From: Henricia sp. BOLD:AAB3569
Taxonomy: Eukaryota; Echinodermata; Asteroidea; Spinulosida; Echinasteridae
Direction of reading: 5' to 3'
NCBI GenBank assembly: GCA_037783545.1
Contig: JBBELK010001589.1
Coordinates: 31,477-95,476 of the forward strand
DNA: 64,000 bases
The translations under genes were made by a program, and so were the position numbers. The stretch's first letter is position 1, and every line of letters begins with the position of its first letter. The notes under the pieces are model-generated. The model was not told where the DNA came from. It did no database searches and was given only the letters and a program-made list of their open reading frames with translations. Positions 48,673-60,728 of the stretch are shown here, in pieces.

Positions 48673-51600
48673 ATGTTCCGACGAACTTCAAATTTTGCAT
48701 GCTCCAAAGACTCTATATTGCGCACTTGTCCTAACAAATTGACAGACTTTCGCCGGGAAATGGCAGAGAAATTTCAGAGTTTAGAAGGAAAAAAAGGGTT
48801 GGCGCTTCCTGGATGCTCCCGCAACCTGTGGCTGTCTGTACACACCTCTTTGGTGTACTCCTGACTCGTGCGCATGCTCAGTCCTTCGGACTGTCGTTGA
48901 CACGGCCCAGTTTGGGACGGGATTTTGGTCAAAGTGTGGTCCAAACGTCGGCAAATTTGGAGGTCGAAAAATGTTCCGACGAACTTCAAATTTTGCATGC
49001 TCCAAAGACTCTATAATGCGCACTTGTCCTACAAAATTGACAGACTTTCGCCGGGAAATGGCAGAGAAATTTCAGAGTTTAGAAAAAAAAGGGGTTGGCG
49101 TTTCCTGGATGCTCCCGCAACCTGTGGCTGTCTGTACACACCTCTTTGGTGTACTCCTGACTCGTGCGCATGCTCAGTCCTTCGGACTGTCGTTGACACG
49201 GCCCAGTTTGGGACGGGATTTTGGTCAAAGTGTGGTCCAAACGTCGGAAAATTTGGAGGTCGAAAAATGTTCCGACGAACTTCAAATTTTGCATGCTCCA
49301 AAGACTGTATATTGCGCACTTGTCCTAAAAAATTGAAAGACTTTCGCCGGGAAATGGCACAGAAATTTCAGAGTTTAGAAAAAAAAGGGGTTGGCGCTTC
49401 CTGGATGCTCCCGCAACCTGTGGCTGTCTGTACACACCTCTTTGGTGTACTCCTGACTCGTGCGCATGCTCAGTCCTTCGGACTGTCGTTGACACGGCCC
49501 AGTTTGGGACGGGATTTTGGTCAAAGTGTGGTCCAAACGTCGGCAAATTTGGAGGTCGAAAAATGTTCCGACGAACTTCAAATTTTGCATGCTCCAAAGA
49601 CTCAATATTGCGCACTTGTCCTAAAAAATTGACAGACTTTCGCCGGGAAATGGCAGAGAAATTTCAGAGTTTAGAAAAAAAAAGGGGTTGGCGCTTCCTG
49701 GATGCTCCCGCAACCTGTGGCTGTCTGTACACACCTCTTTGGTGTACTCCTGACTCGTGCGCATGCTCAGTCCTTCGGACTGTCGTTGACACGGCCCAGT
49801 TTGGGACGGGATTTTGGTCAAAGTGTGGTCCAAACGTCGGCAAATTTGGAGGTCGAAAAATGTTCCGACGAACTTCAAATTTTGCATGCTCCAAAGACTC
49901 TATATTGCGCACTTGTCCTAACAAATTGACAGACTTTCGCCGGGAAATGGCAGAGAAATTTCAGAGTTTAGAAGGAAAAAAAAGGGTTGGCGCTTCCTGG
50001 ATGCTCCCGCAACCTGTGGCTGTCTGTACACACCTCTTTGGTGTACTCCTGACTCGTGCGCATGCTCAGTCCTTCGGACTGTCGTTGACACGGCCCAGTT
50101 TGGGACGGGATTTTGGTCAAAGTGTGGTCCAAACGTCGGCAAATTTGGAGGTCGAAAAATGTTCCGACGAACTTCAAATTTTGCATGCTCCAAAGACTCT
50201 ATAATGCGCACTTGTCCTACAAAATTGACAGACTTTCGCCGGGAAATGGCAGAGAAATTTCAGAGTTTAGAAAAAAAAGGGGTTGGCGCTTCCTGGATGC
50301 TCCCGCAACCTGTGGCTGTCTGTACACACCTCTTTGGTGTACTCCTGACTCGTGCGCATGCTCAGTCCTTCGGACTGTCGTTGACACGGCCCAGTTTGGG
50401 ACGGGATTTTGGTCAAAGTGTGGTCCAAACGTCGGCAAATTTGGAGGTCGAAAAATGTTCCGACGAACTTCAAATTTTGCATGCTCCAAAGACTGTATAT
50501 TGCGCACTTGTCCTAAAAAATTGAAAGACTTTCGCCGGGAAATGGCAGAGAAATTTCAGAGTTTAGAAAAAAAGGGGTTGGCGCTTCCTGGATGCTCCCG
50601 CAACCTGTGGCTGTCTGTACACACCTCTTTGGTGTACTCCTGACTCGTGCGCATGCTCAGTCCTTCGGACTGTCGTTGACACGGCCCAGTTTGGGACGGG
50701 ATTTTGGTCAAAGTGTGGTCCAAACGTCGGCAAATTTGGAGGTCGAAAAATGTTCCGACGAACTTCAAATTTTGGATGCTCCAAAGACTCAATATTGCGC
50801 ACTTGTCCTAAAAAATTGACAGACTTTCGCCGGGAAATGGCAGAGAAATTTCAGAGTTTAGAAAAAAAAGGGGTTGGCGCTTCCTGGATGCTCCCGCAAC
50901 CTGTGGCTGTCTGTACACACCTCTTTGGTGTACTCCTGACTCGTGCGCATGCTCAGTCCTTCGGACTGTCGTTGACACGGCCCAGTTTGGGACGGGATTT
51001 TGGTCAAAGTGTAGTCCAAACGTCGGCAAATTTGGAGGTCGAAAAATGTTCCGACGAACTTCAAATTTTGCATGCTCCAAAGACTCTATATTGCGCACTT
51101 GTCCTAACAAATTGACAGACTTTCGCCGGGAAATGGCAGAGAAATTTCAGAGTTTAGAAGGAAAAAAAGGGTTGGCGCTTCCTGGATGCTCCGCAACCTG
51201 TGGCTGTCTGTACACACCTCTTTGGTGTACTCCTGACTCGTGCGCATGCTCAGTCCTTCGGACTGTCGTTGACACGGCCCAGTTTGGGACGGGATTTTGG
51301 TCAAAGTGTGGTCCAAACGTCGGCAAATTTGGAGGTCGAAAAATGTTCCGACGAACTTTAAATTTTGCATGCTCCAAAGACTCTATAATGCGCACTTGTC
51401 CTACAAAATTGACAGACTTTCGCCGGGAAATGGCAGAGAAATTTCAGAGTTTAGAAAAAAAAGGGGTTGGCGCTTCCTGGATGCTCCCGCAACCTGTGGC
51501 TGTCTGTACACACCTCTTTGGTGTACTCCTGACTCGTGCGCATGCTCAGTCCTTCGGACTGTCGTTGACACGGCCCAGTTTGGGACGGGATTTTGGTCAA

Positions 51601-51990
51601 AGTGTGGTCCAAACGTCGGCAAATTTGGAGGTCGAAAAATGTTCCGACGAACTTCAAATTTTGCATGCTCCAAAGACTGTATATTGCGCACTTGTCCTAA
51701 AAAATTGAAAGACTTTCGCCGGGAAATGGCAGAGAAATTTCAGAGTTTAGAAAAAAAAGGGGTTGGCGCTTCCTGGATGCTCCCGCAACCTGTGGCTGTC
51801 TGTACACACCTCTTTGGTGTACTCCTGACTCGTGCGCATGCTCAGTCCTTCGGACTGTCGTTGACACGGCCCAGTTTGGGACGGGATTTTGGTCAAAGTG
51901 TGGTCCAAACGTCGGCAAATTTGGAGGTCGAAAAATGTTCCGACGAACTTCAAATTTTGCATGCTCCAAAGACTCTATATTGCGCACTTG
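48673..51990 (+). repeat. Higher-order repeat, ~1187 bp (4 monomers), about three copies
   Basis: The interrupted A-tract GAAGGAAAA occurs at 48784, 49971 and 51157 (intervals 1187 and 1186). Each is followed by the ATAATGCGC plus CCTACAAAATTGAC monomer, then the GTATATTGCG monomer with TTGAAAGAC. In the first two copies this leads to the GACTCAAT monomer; in the third the cycle ends with an ordinary unit. Confidence 0.78.
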
Positions 51991-54900
51991 TCCTAAAAAA
52001 ATGACAGACTTTCGCCGGGAAATGGCAGAGAAATTTCAGAGTTTAGAAAAAAAAGGGGTTGGCGCTTCCTGGATGCTCCCGCAACCTGTGGCTGTCTATA
52101 CACACCTCTTTGGTGTACTCCTGACTCGTGCGCATGCTCAGTCCTTCGGACTGTCGTTGACACGGCCCAGTTTGGGACGGGATTTTGGTCAAAGTGTGGT
52201 CCAAACGTCGGCAAATTTGGAGGTCGAAAAATGTTCCGACGAACTTCAAATTTTGCATGCTCCAAAGACTCTATATTGCGCACTTGTCCTAAAAAATTGA
52301 CAGACTTTCGCCGGGAAATGGCAGAGAAATTTCAGAGTTTAGAAAAAAAAAAGGGTTGGCGCTTCCTGGATGCTCCCGCAACCTGTGGCTGTCTGTACAA
52401 CACCTCTTTGGTGTACTCCTGACTCGTGCGCATGCTCAGTCCTTCGGACTGTCGTTGACACGGCCCAGTTTGGGACGGGATTTTGGTCAAAGTGTGGTCC
52501 AAACGTCGGCAAATTTGGAGGTCGAAAAATGTTCCGACGAACTTCAAATTTTGCATGCTCCAAAGACTCTATATTGCGCACTTGTCCTAAAAAATTGACA
52601 GACTTTCGCCGGGAAATGGCAGAGAAATTTCAGAGTTTAGAAAAAAAAGGGGTTAGCGCTTCCTGGATGCTCCCGCAACCTGTGGCTGTCTGTACACACC
52701 TCTTTGGTGTACTCCTGACTCGTGCGCATGCTCAGTCCTTCGGACTGTCGTTGACACGGCCCAGTTTGGGACGGGATTTTGGTCAAAGTGTGGTCCAAAC
52801 GTCGGCAAATTTGGAGGTCGAAAAATGTTCCGACGAACTTCAAATTTTGCATGCTCCAAAGACTCTATAATGCGCACTTGTCCTACAAAATTGACAGACT
52901 TTCGCCGGGAAATGGCAGAGAAATTTCAGAGTTTAGAAAAAAAAGGGGTTGGCGCTTCCTGGATGCTCCCGCAACCTGTGGCTGTCTGTACACACCTCTT
53001 TGGTGTACTCCTGACTCGTGCGCATGCTCAGTCCTTCGGACTGTCGTTGACACGGCCCAGTTTGGGACGGGATTTTGGTCAAAGTGTGGTCCAAACGTCG
53101 GCAAATTTGGAGGTCGAAAAATGTTCCGACGAACTTCAAATTTTGCATGCTCCAAAGACTGTATATTGCGCACTTGTCCTAAAAAATTGACAGACTTTCG
53201 CCGGGAAATGGCAGAGAAATTTCAGAGTTTAGAAAAAAAAGGGGTTGGCGCTTCCTGGATGCTCCCGCAACCTGTGGCTGTCTGTACACACCTCTTTGGT
53301 GTACTCCTGACTCGTGCGCATGCTCAGTCCTTCGGACTGTCGTTGACACGGCCCAGTTTGGGACGGGATTTTGGTCAAAGTGTGGTCCAAACGTCGGCAA
53401 ATTTGGAGGTCGAAAAATGTTCCGACGAACTTCAAATTTTGCATGCTCCAAAGACTCTATATTGCGCACTTGTCCTAAAAAATGACAGACTTTCGCCGGG
53501 AAATGGCAGAGAAATTTCAGAGTTTAGAAAAAAAAGGGGTTGGCGCTTCCTGGATGCTCCCGCAACCTGTGGCTGTCTATACACACCTCTTTGGTGTACT
53601 CCTGACTCGTGCGCATGCTCAGTCCTTCGGACTGTCGTTGACACGGCCCAGTTTGGGACGGGATTTTGGTCAAAGTGTGGTCCAAACGTCGGCAAATTTG
53701 GAGGTCGAAAAATGTTCCGACGAACTTCAAATTTTGCATGCTCCAAAGACTCTATATTGCGCACTTGTCCTAAAAAATTGACAGACTTTCGCCGGGAAAT
53801 GGCAGAGAAATTTCAGAGTTTAGAAAAAAAAAAGGGTTGGCGCTTCCTGGATGCTCCCGCAACCTGTGGCTGTCTGTACACACCTCTTTGGTGTACTCCT
53901 GACTCGTGCGCATGCTCAGTCCTTCGGACTGTCGTTGACACGGCCCAGTTTGGGACGGGATTTTGGTCAAAGTGTGGTCCAAACGTCGGCAAATTTGGAG
54001 GTCGAAAAATGTTCCGACGAACTTCAAATTTTGCATGCTCCAAAGACTCTATATTGCGCACTTGTCCTAAAAAATTGACAGACTTTCGCCGGGAAATGGC
54101 AGAGAAATTTCAGAGTTTAGAAAAAAAAGGGGTTGGCGCTTCCTGGATGCTCCCGCAACCTGTGGCTGTCTGTACACACCTCTTTGGTGTACTCCTGACT
54201 CGTGCGCATGCTCAGTCCTTCGGACTGTCGTTGACACGGCCCAGTTTGGGACGGGATTTTGGTCAAAGTGTGGTCCAAACGTCGGCAAATTTGGAGGTCG
54301 AAAAATGTTCCGACGAACTTTAAATTTTGCATGCTCCAAAGACTCTATATTGCGCACTTGTCCTAAAAAATTGACAGACTTTCGCCGGGAAATGGCAGAG
54401 AAATTTCAGAGTTTAGAAAAAAAAAAGGGGTTGGCCGCTTCCTGGATGCTCCCGCAACCTGTGGCTGTCTGTACACACCTCTTTGGTGTACTCCTGACTC
54501 GTGCGCATGCTCAGTCCTTCGGACTGTCGTTGACACGGCCCAGTTTGGGACGGGATTTTGGTCAAAGTGTGGTCCAAACGTCGGCAAATTTGGAGGTCGA
54601 AAAATGTTCCGACGAACTTCAAATTTTGCATGCTCCAAAGACTCTATATTGCGCACTTGTCCTAAAAAATTGACAGACTTTCGCCGGGAAATGGCAGAGA
54701 AATTTCAGAGTTTAGAAAAAAAAGGGGTTGGCGCTTCCTGGATGCTCCCGCAACCTGTGGCTGTCTGTACACACCTCTTTGGTGTACTCCTGACTCGTGC
54801 GCATGCTCAGTCCTTCGGACTGTCGTTGACACGGCCCAGTTTGGGACGGGATTTTGGTCAAAGTGTGGTCCAAACGTCGGCAAATTTGGAGGTCGAAAAA

Positions 54901-57900
54901 TGTTCCGACGAACTTCAAATTTTGCATGCTCCAAAGACTCTATAATGCGCACTTGTCCTACAAAATTGACAGACTTTCGCCGGGAAATGGCAGAGAAATT
55001 TCAGAGTTTAGAAAAAAAAGGGGTTGGCGCTTCCTGGATGCTCCCGCAACCTGTGGCTGTCTGTACACACCTCTTTGGTGTACTCCTGACTCGTGCGCAT
55101 GCTCAGTCCTTCGGACTGTCGTTGACACGGCCCAGTTTGGGACGGGATTTTGGTCAAAGTGTGGTCCAAACGTCGGCAAATTTTGAGGTCGAAAAATGTT
55201 CCGACGAACTTCAAATTTTGCATGCTCCAAAGACTCTATATTGCGCACTTGTCCTAAAAAATGACAGACTTTCGCCGGGAAATGGCAGAGAAATTTCAGA
55301 GTTTAGAAAAAAAAGGGGTTGGCGCTTCCTGGATGCTCCCGCAACCTGTGGCTGTCTGTACACACCTCTTTGGTGTACTCCTGACTCGTGCGCATGCTCA
55401 GTCCTTCGGACTGTCGTTGACACGGCCCAGTTTGGGACGGGATTTTGGTCAAAGTGTGGTCCAAACGTCGGCAAATTTGGAGGTCGAAAAATGTTCCGAC
55501 GAACTTAAATTTTGCATGCTCAAAGACTCTATATTGCGCACTTGTCCTAAAAAATTGACAGACTTTCGCCGGGAAATGGAAGAGAAATTTCAGAGTTTAG
55601 AAAAAAAAGGGGTTGGCGCTTCCTGGATGCTCCCGCAACCTGTGGCTGTCTGTACACACCTCTTTGGTGTACTCCTGACTCGTGCGCATGCTCAGTCCTT
55701 CGACTGTCGTTGACACGGCCCAGTTTGGGACGGGATTTTGGTCAAAGTGTGGTCCAAACGTCGGCAAATTTGGAGGTCGAAAAATGTTCCGACGAACTTC
55801 AAATTTTGCATGCTCCAAAGACTCTATATTGCGCACTTGTCCTAAAAAATTGACAGACTTTCGCCGGGAAATGGCAGAGAAATTTCAGAGTTTAGAAAAA
55901 AAAGGGGTTGGCGCTTCCTGGATGCTCCCGCAACCTGTGGCTGTCTGTACACACCTCTTTGGTGTACTCCTGACTCGTGCGCATGCTCAGTCCTTCGGAC
56001 TGTCGTTGACACGGCCCAGTTTGGGACGGGATTTTGGTCAAAGTGTGGTCCAAACGTCGGCAAATTTGGAGGTCGAAAAATGTTCCGACGAACTTCAAAT
56101 TTTGCATGCTCCAAAGACTCTATATTGCGCACTTGTCCTAAAAAATTGACAGACTTTCGCCGGGAAATGGCAGAGAAATTTCAGAGTTTAGAAACAAAGG
56201 GGTTGGCGCTTCCTGGATGCTCCCGCAACCTGTGGCTGTCTGTACACACCTCTTTGGTGTACTCCTGACTCGTGCGCATGCTCAGTCCTTCGGACTGTCG
56301 TTGACACGGCCCAGTTTGGGACGGGATTTTGGTCAAAGTGTGGTCCAAACGTCGGCAAATTTGGAGGTCGAAAAATGTTCCGACGAACTTCAAATTTTGC
56401 ATGCTCCAAAGACTCTATATTGCGCACTTGTCCTACAAAATTGACAGACTTTCGCCGGGAAATGGCAGAGAAATTTCAGAGTTTAGAAAAAAAAGGGGTT
56501 GGCGCTTCCTGGATGCTCCCGCAACCTGTGGCTGTCTGTACACACCTCTTTGGTGTACTCCTGACTCGTGCGCATGCTCAGTCCTTCGGACTGTCGTTGA
56601 CACGGCCCAGTTTGGGACGGGATTTTGGTCAAAGTGTGGTCCAAACGTCGGCAAATTTGGAGGTCGAAAAATGTTCCGACGAACTTCAAATTTTGCATGC
56701 TCCAAAGACTCTATAATGCGCACTTGTCCTACAAAATTGACAGACTTTCGCCGGGAAATGGCAGAGAAATTTCAGAGTTTAGAAAAAAAAGGAGGTTGGC
56801 GCTTCCTGGATGCTCCCGCAACCTGTGGCTGTCTGTACACACCTCTTTGGTGTACTCCTGACTCGTGCGCATGCTCAGTCCTTCGGACTGTCGTTGACAC
56901 GGCCCAGATTGGGACGGGATTTTGGTCAAAGTGTGGTCCAAACGTCGGCAAATTTGGAGGTCGAAAAATGTTCCGACGAACTTCAAATTTTGCATGCTCC
57001 AAAGACTCTATATTGCGCACTTGTCCTAAAAAATTGACAGACTTTCGCCGGGAAATGGCAGAGAAATTTCAGAGTTTAGAAAAAAAGGGGTTGGCGCTTC
57101 CTGGATGCTCCCGCAACCTGTGGCTGTCTGTACACACCTCTTTGGTGTACTCCTGACTCGTGCGCATGCTCAGTCCTTCGGACTGTCGTTGACACGGCCC
57201 AGTTTGGGACGGGATTTTGGTCAAAGTGTGGTCCAAACGTCGGCAAATTTGGAGGTCGAAAATGTTCCGACGAACTTCAAATTTTGCATGCTCCAAAGAC
57301 TCTATATTGCGCACTTGTCCTAAAAAATTGACAGACTTTCGCCGGGAAATGGCAGAGAAATTTCAGAGTTTAGAAAAAAAAGGGGTTGGCGCTTCCTGGA
57401 TGCTCCCGCAACCTGTGGCTGTCTGTACACACCTCTTTGGTGTACTCCTGACTCGTGCGCATGCTCAGTCCTTCGTACTGTCGTTGACACGGCCCAGTTT
57501 GGGACGGGATTTTGGTCAAAGTGTGGTCCAAACGTCGGCAAATTTGGAGGTCGAAAAATGTTCCGACGAACTTCAAATTTTGCATGCTCCAAAGACTCTA
57601 TATTGCGCACTTGTCCTACAAAATTGACAGACTTTCGCCGGAAATGGCAGAGAAATTTCAGAGTTTAGAAAAAAAGTGGTTGGCGCTTCCTGGATGCTCC
57701 CGCAACCTGTGGCTGTCTGTACACACCTCTTTGGTGTACTCCTGACTCGTGCGCATGCTCAGTCCTTCGGACTGTCGTTGACACGGCCCAGTTTGGGACG
57801 GGATTTTGGTCAAAGTGTGGTCCAAACGTCGGCAAATTTGAGGTCGAAAATGTTCCGACGAACTTCAAATTTTGCATGCTCCAAAGACTGTATATTGCGC

Positions 57901-60621
57901 ACTTGTCCTAAAAAATTGACAGACTTTCGCCGGGAAATGGCAGAGAAATTTCAGAGTTTAGAAAAAAAAGGGGTTGGCGCTTCCTGGATGCTCTCGCAAC
58001 CTGTGGCTGTCTGTACACACCTCTTTGGTGTACTCCTGACTCGTGCGCATGCTCAGTCCTTCGGACTGTCGTTGACACGGCCCAGTTTGGGACGGGATTT
58101 TGGTCAAAGTGTGGTCCAAACGTCGGCAAATTTGGAGGTCGAAAATGTTCCGACGAACTTCAAATTTTGCATGCTCCAAAGACTCTATATTGCGCACTTG
58201 TCCTAAAAAATTGACAGACTTTCGCCGGGAAATGGCAGAGAAATTTCAGAGTTTAGAAAAAAAAAGGGTTGGCGCTTCCTGGATGCTCCCGCAACCTGTG
58301 GCTGTCTGTACACACCTCTTTGGTGTACTCCTGACTCGTGCGCATGCTCAGTCCTTCGGACTGTCGTTGACACGGCCAGTTTGGGACGGGATTTTGGTCA
58401 AAGTGTGGTCCAAACGTCGGCAAATTTGGAGGTCGAAAAATGTTCCGACGAACTTCAAATTTTGCATGCTCCAAAGACTCTATATTGCGCACTTGTCCTA
58501 AAAAATTGACAGACTTTCGCCGGGAAATGGCAGAGAAATTTCAGAGTTTAGAAAAAAAGGGTTGGCGCTTCCTGGATGCTCCCGCAACCTGTGGCTGTCT
58601 GTACACACCTCTTTGGTGTACTCCTGACTCGTGCGCATGCTCAGTCCTTCGGACTGTCGTTGACACGGCCCAGTTTGGGACGGGATTTTGGTCAAAGTGT
58701 GGTCCAAACGTCGGCAAATTTGGAGGTCGAAAAATGTTCCGACGAACTTCAAATTTTGCATGCTCCAAAGACTCTATATTGCGCACTTGTCCTAAAAAAT
58801 TGACAGACTTTCGCCGGGAAATGGCAGAGAAATTTCAGAGTTTAGAAAAAAAAGGGGTTGGCGCTTCCTGGATGCTCCGCAACCTGTGGCTGTCTGTACA
58901 CACCTCTTTGGTGTACTCCTGACTCGTGCGCATGCTCAGTCCTTCGGACTGTCGTTGACACGGCCCAGTTTGGGACGGGATTTTGGTCAAAGTGTGGTCC
59001 AAACGTCGGCAAATTTGGAGGTCGAAAAATGTTCCGACGAACTTCAAATTTTGCATGCTCCAAAGACTCTATATTGCGCACTTGTCCTAAAAAATTGACA
59101 GACTTTCGCCGGGAAATGGCAGAGAAATTTCAGAGTTTAGAAAAAAAAGGGGTTGGCGCTTCCTGGATGCTCCCGCAACCTGTGGCTGTCTGTACACACC
59201 TCTTTGGTGTACTCCTGACTCGTGCGCATGCTCAGTCCTTCGGACTGTCGTTGACACGGCCCAGTTTGGGACGGGATTTTGGTCAAAGTGTGGTCCAAAC
59301 GTCGGCAAATTTGGAGGTCGAAAAATGTTCCGACGAACTTCAAATTTTGCATGCTCCAAAGACTCTATATTGCGCACTTGTCCTAAAAAATTGACAGACT
59401 TTCGCCGGGAAATGGCAGAGAAATTTCAGAGTTTAGAAAAAATAGGGGTTGGCGCTTCCTGGATGCTCTCGCAACCTGTGGCTGTCTGTACACACCTCTT
59501 TGGTGTACTCCTGACTCGTGCGCATGCTCAGTCCTTCGGACTGTCGTTGACACGGCCCAGTTTGGGACGGGATTTTGGTCAAAGTGTGGTCCAAACGTCG
59601 GCAAATTTGGAGGTCGAAAAATGTTCCGACGAACTTCAAATTTTGCATGCTCCAAAGACTCTATATTGCGCACTTGTCCTAAAAAATTGACAGACTTTCG
59701 CCGGGAAATGGCAGAGAAATTTCAGAGTTTAGAAAAAAAAGGGGTTGGCGCTTCCTGGATGCTCCCGCAACCTGTGGCTGTCTGTACACACCTCTTTGGT
59801 GTACTCCTGACTCGTGCGCATGCTCAGTCCTTCGGACTGTCGTTGACACGGCCCAGTTTGGGACGGGATTTTGGTCAAAGTGTGGTCCAAACGTCGGCAA
59901 ATTTGGAGGTCGAAAAATGTTCCGACGAACTTCAAATTTTGCATGCTCCAAAGACTCTATATTGCGCACTTGTCCTAAAAAATTGAAAGACTTTCGCCGG
60001 GAAATGGCAGAGAAATTTCAGAGTTTAGAAAAAAAAGGGGTTGGCGCTTCCTGGATGCTCCCGCAACCTGTGGCTGTCTGTACACACCTCTTTGGTGTAC
60101 TCCTGACTCGTGCGCATGCTCAGTCCTTCGGACTGTCGTTGACACGGCCCAGTTTGGGACGGGATTTTGGTCAAAGTGTGGTCCAAACGTCGGCAAATTT
60201 GGAGGTCGAAAAATGTTCCGACGAACTTCAAATTTTGCATGCTCCAAAGACTCTATATTGCGCACTTGTCCTACAAAATTGACAGACTTTCGCCGGGAAA
60301 TGGCAGAGAAATTTCACAGTTTAGAAAAAAAAAGGGGTTGGCGCTTCCTGGATGCTCCCGCAACCTGTGGCTGTCTGTACACACCTCTTTGGTGTACTCC
60401 TGACTCGTGCGCATGCTCAGTCCTTCGGACTGTCGTTGACACGGCCCAGTTTGGGACGGGATTTTGGTCAAAGTGTGGTCCAAACGTCGGCAAATTTGGA
60501 GGTCGAAAAATGTTCCGACGAACTTCAAATTTTGCATGCTCCAAAGACTCTATATTGCGCACTTGTCCTAAAAAATTGACAGACTTTCGCCGGGAAATGG
60601 CAGAGAAATTTCAGAGTTTAG

Positions 60622-60629
60622 AAAAAAAA
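60622..60629 (+). repeat. Variable A-tract of the satellite monomer
   Basis: Each monomer has an A-run after GTTTAG and before GGGGTTGG. Here it is 8 A. Elsewhere it is shorter or longer, and sometimes interrupted as GAAGAAAA, GAAGGAAA, GAAAGAAA, AGGGAAAA or AAAAAATAGTGG. It is the most length-variable site of the unit and the main reason monomers are 295, 296 or 297 bp. It also served as target for one SINE insertion. Confidence 0.9.
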
Positions 60630-60676
60630 GGGGTTGGCGCTTCCTGGATGCTCCCGCAACCTGTGGCTGTCTGTAC

Positions 60677-60691
60677 ACACCTCTTTGGTGT
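60677..60691 (+). other. Conserved hairpin 1 in the monomer
   Basis: ACACC and GGTGT form a perfect 5-bp stem around a TCTTT loop. The same 15 bp is present at this position in nearly all monomers (for example 137-151). Whether it folds in DNA or in a transcript is not known. Confidence 0.6.
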
Positions 60692-60713
60692 ACTCCTGAC
60701 TCGTGCGCATGCT

Positions 60714-60728
60714 CAGTCCTTCGGACTG
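60714..60728 (+). other. Conserved hairpin 2 in the monomer
   Basis: CAGTCC and GGACTG form a perfect 6-bp stem with a three-base TTC loop. It lies 22 bp after the first hairpin and recurs in nearly every monomer (for example 174-188). Rare stem variants occur, such as CCTTCTGACTG near 22055, 24716 and 47401. Confidence 0.6.
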
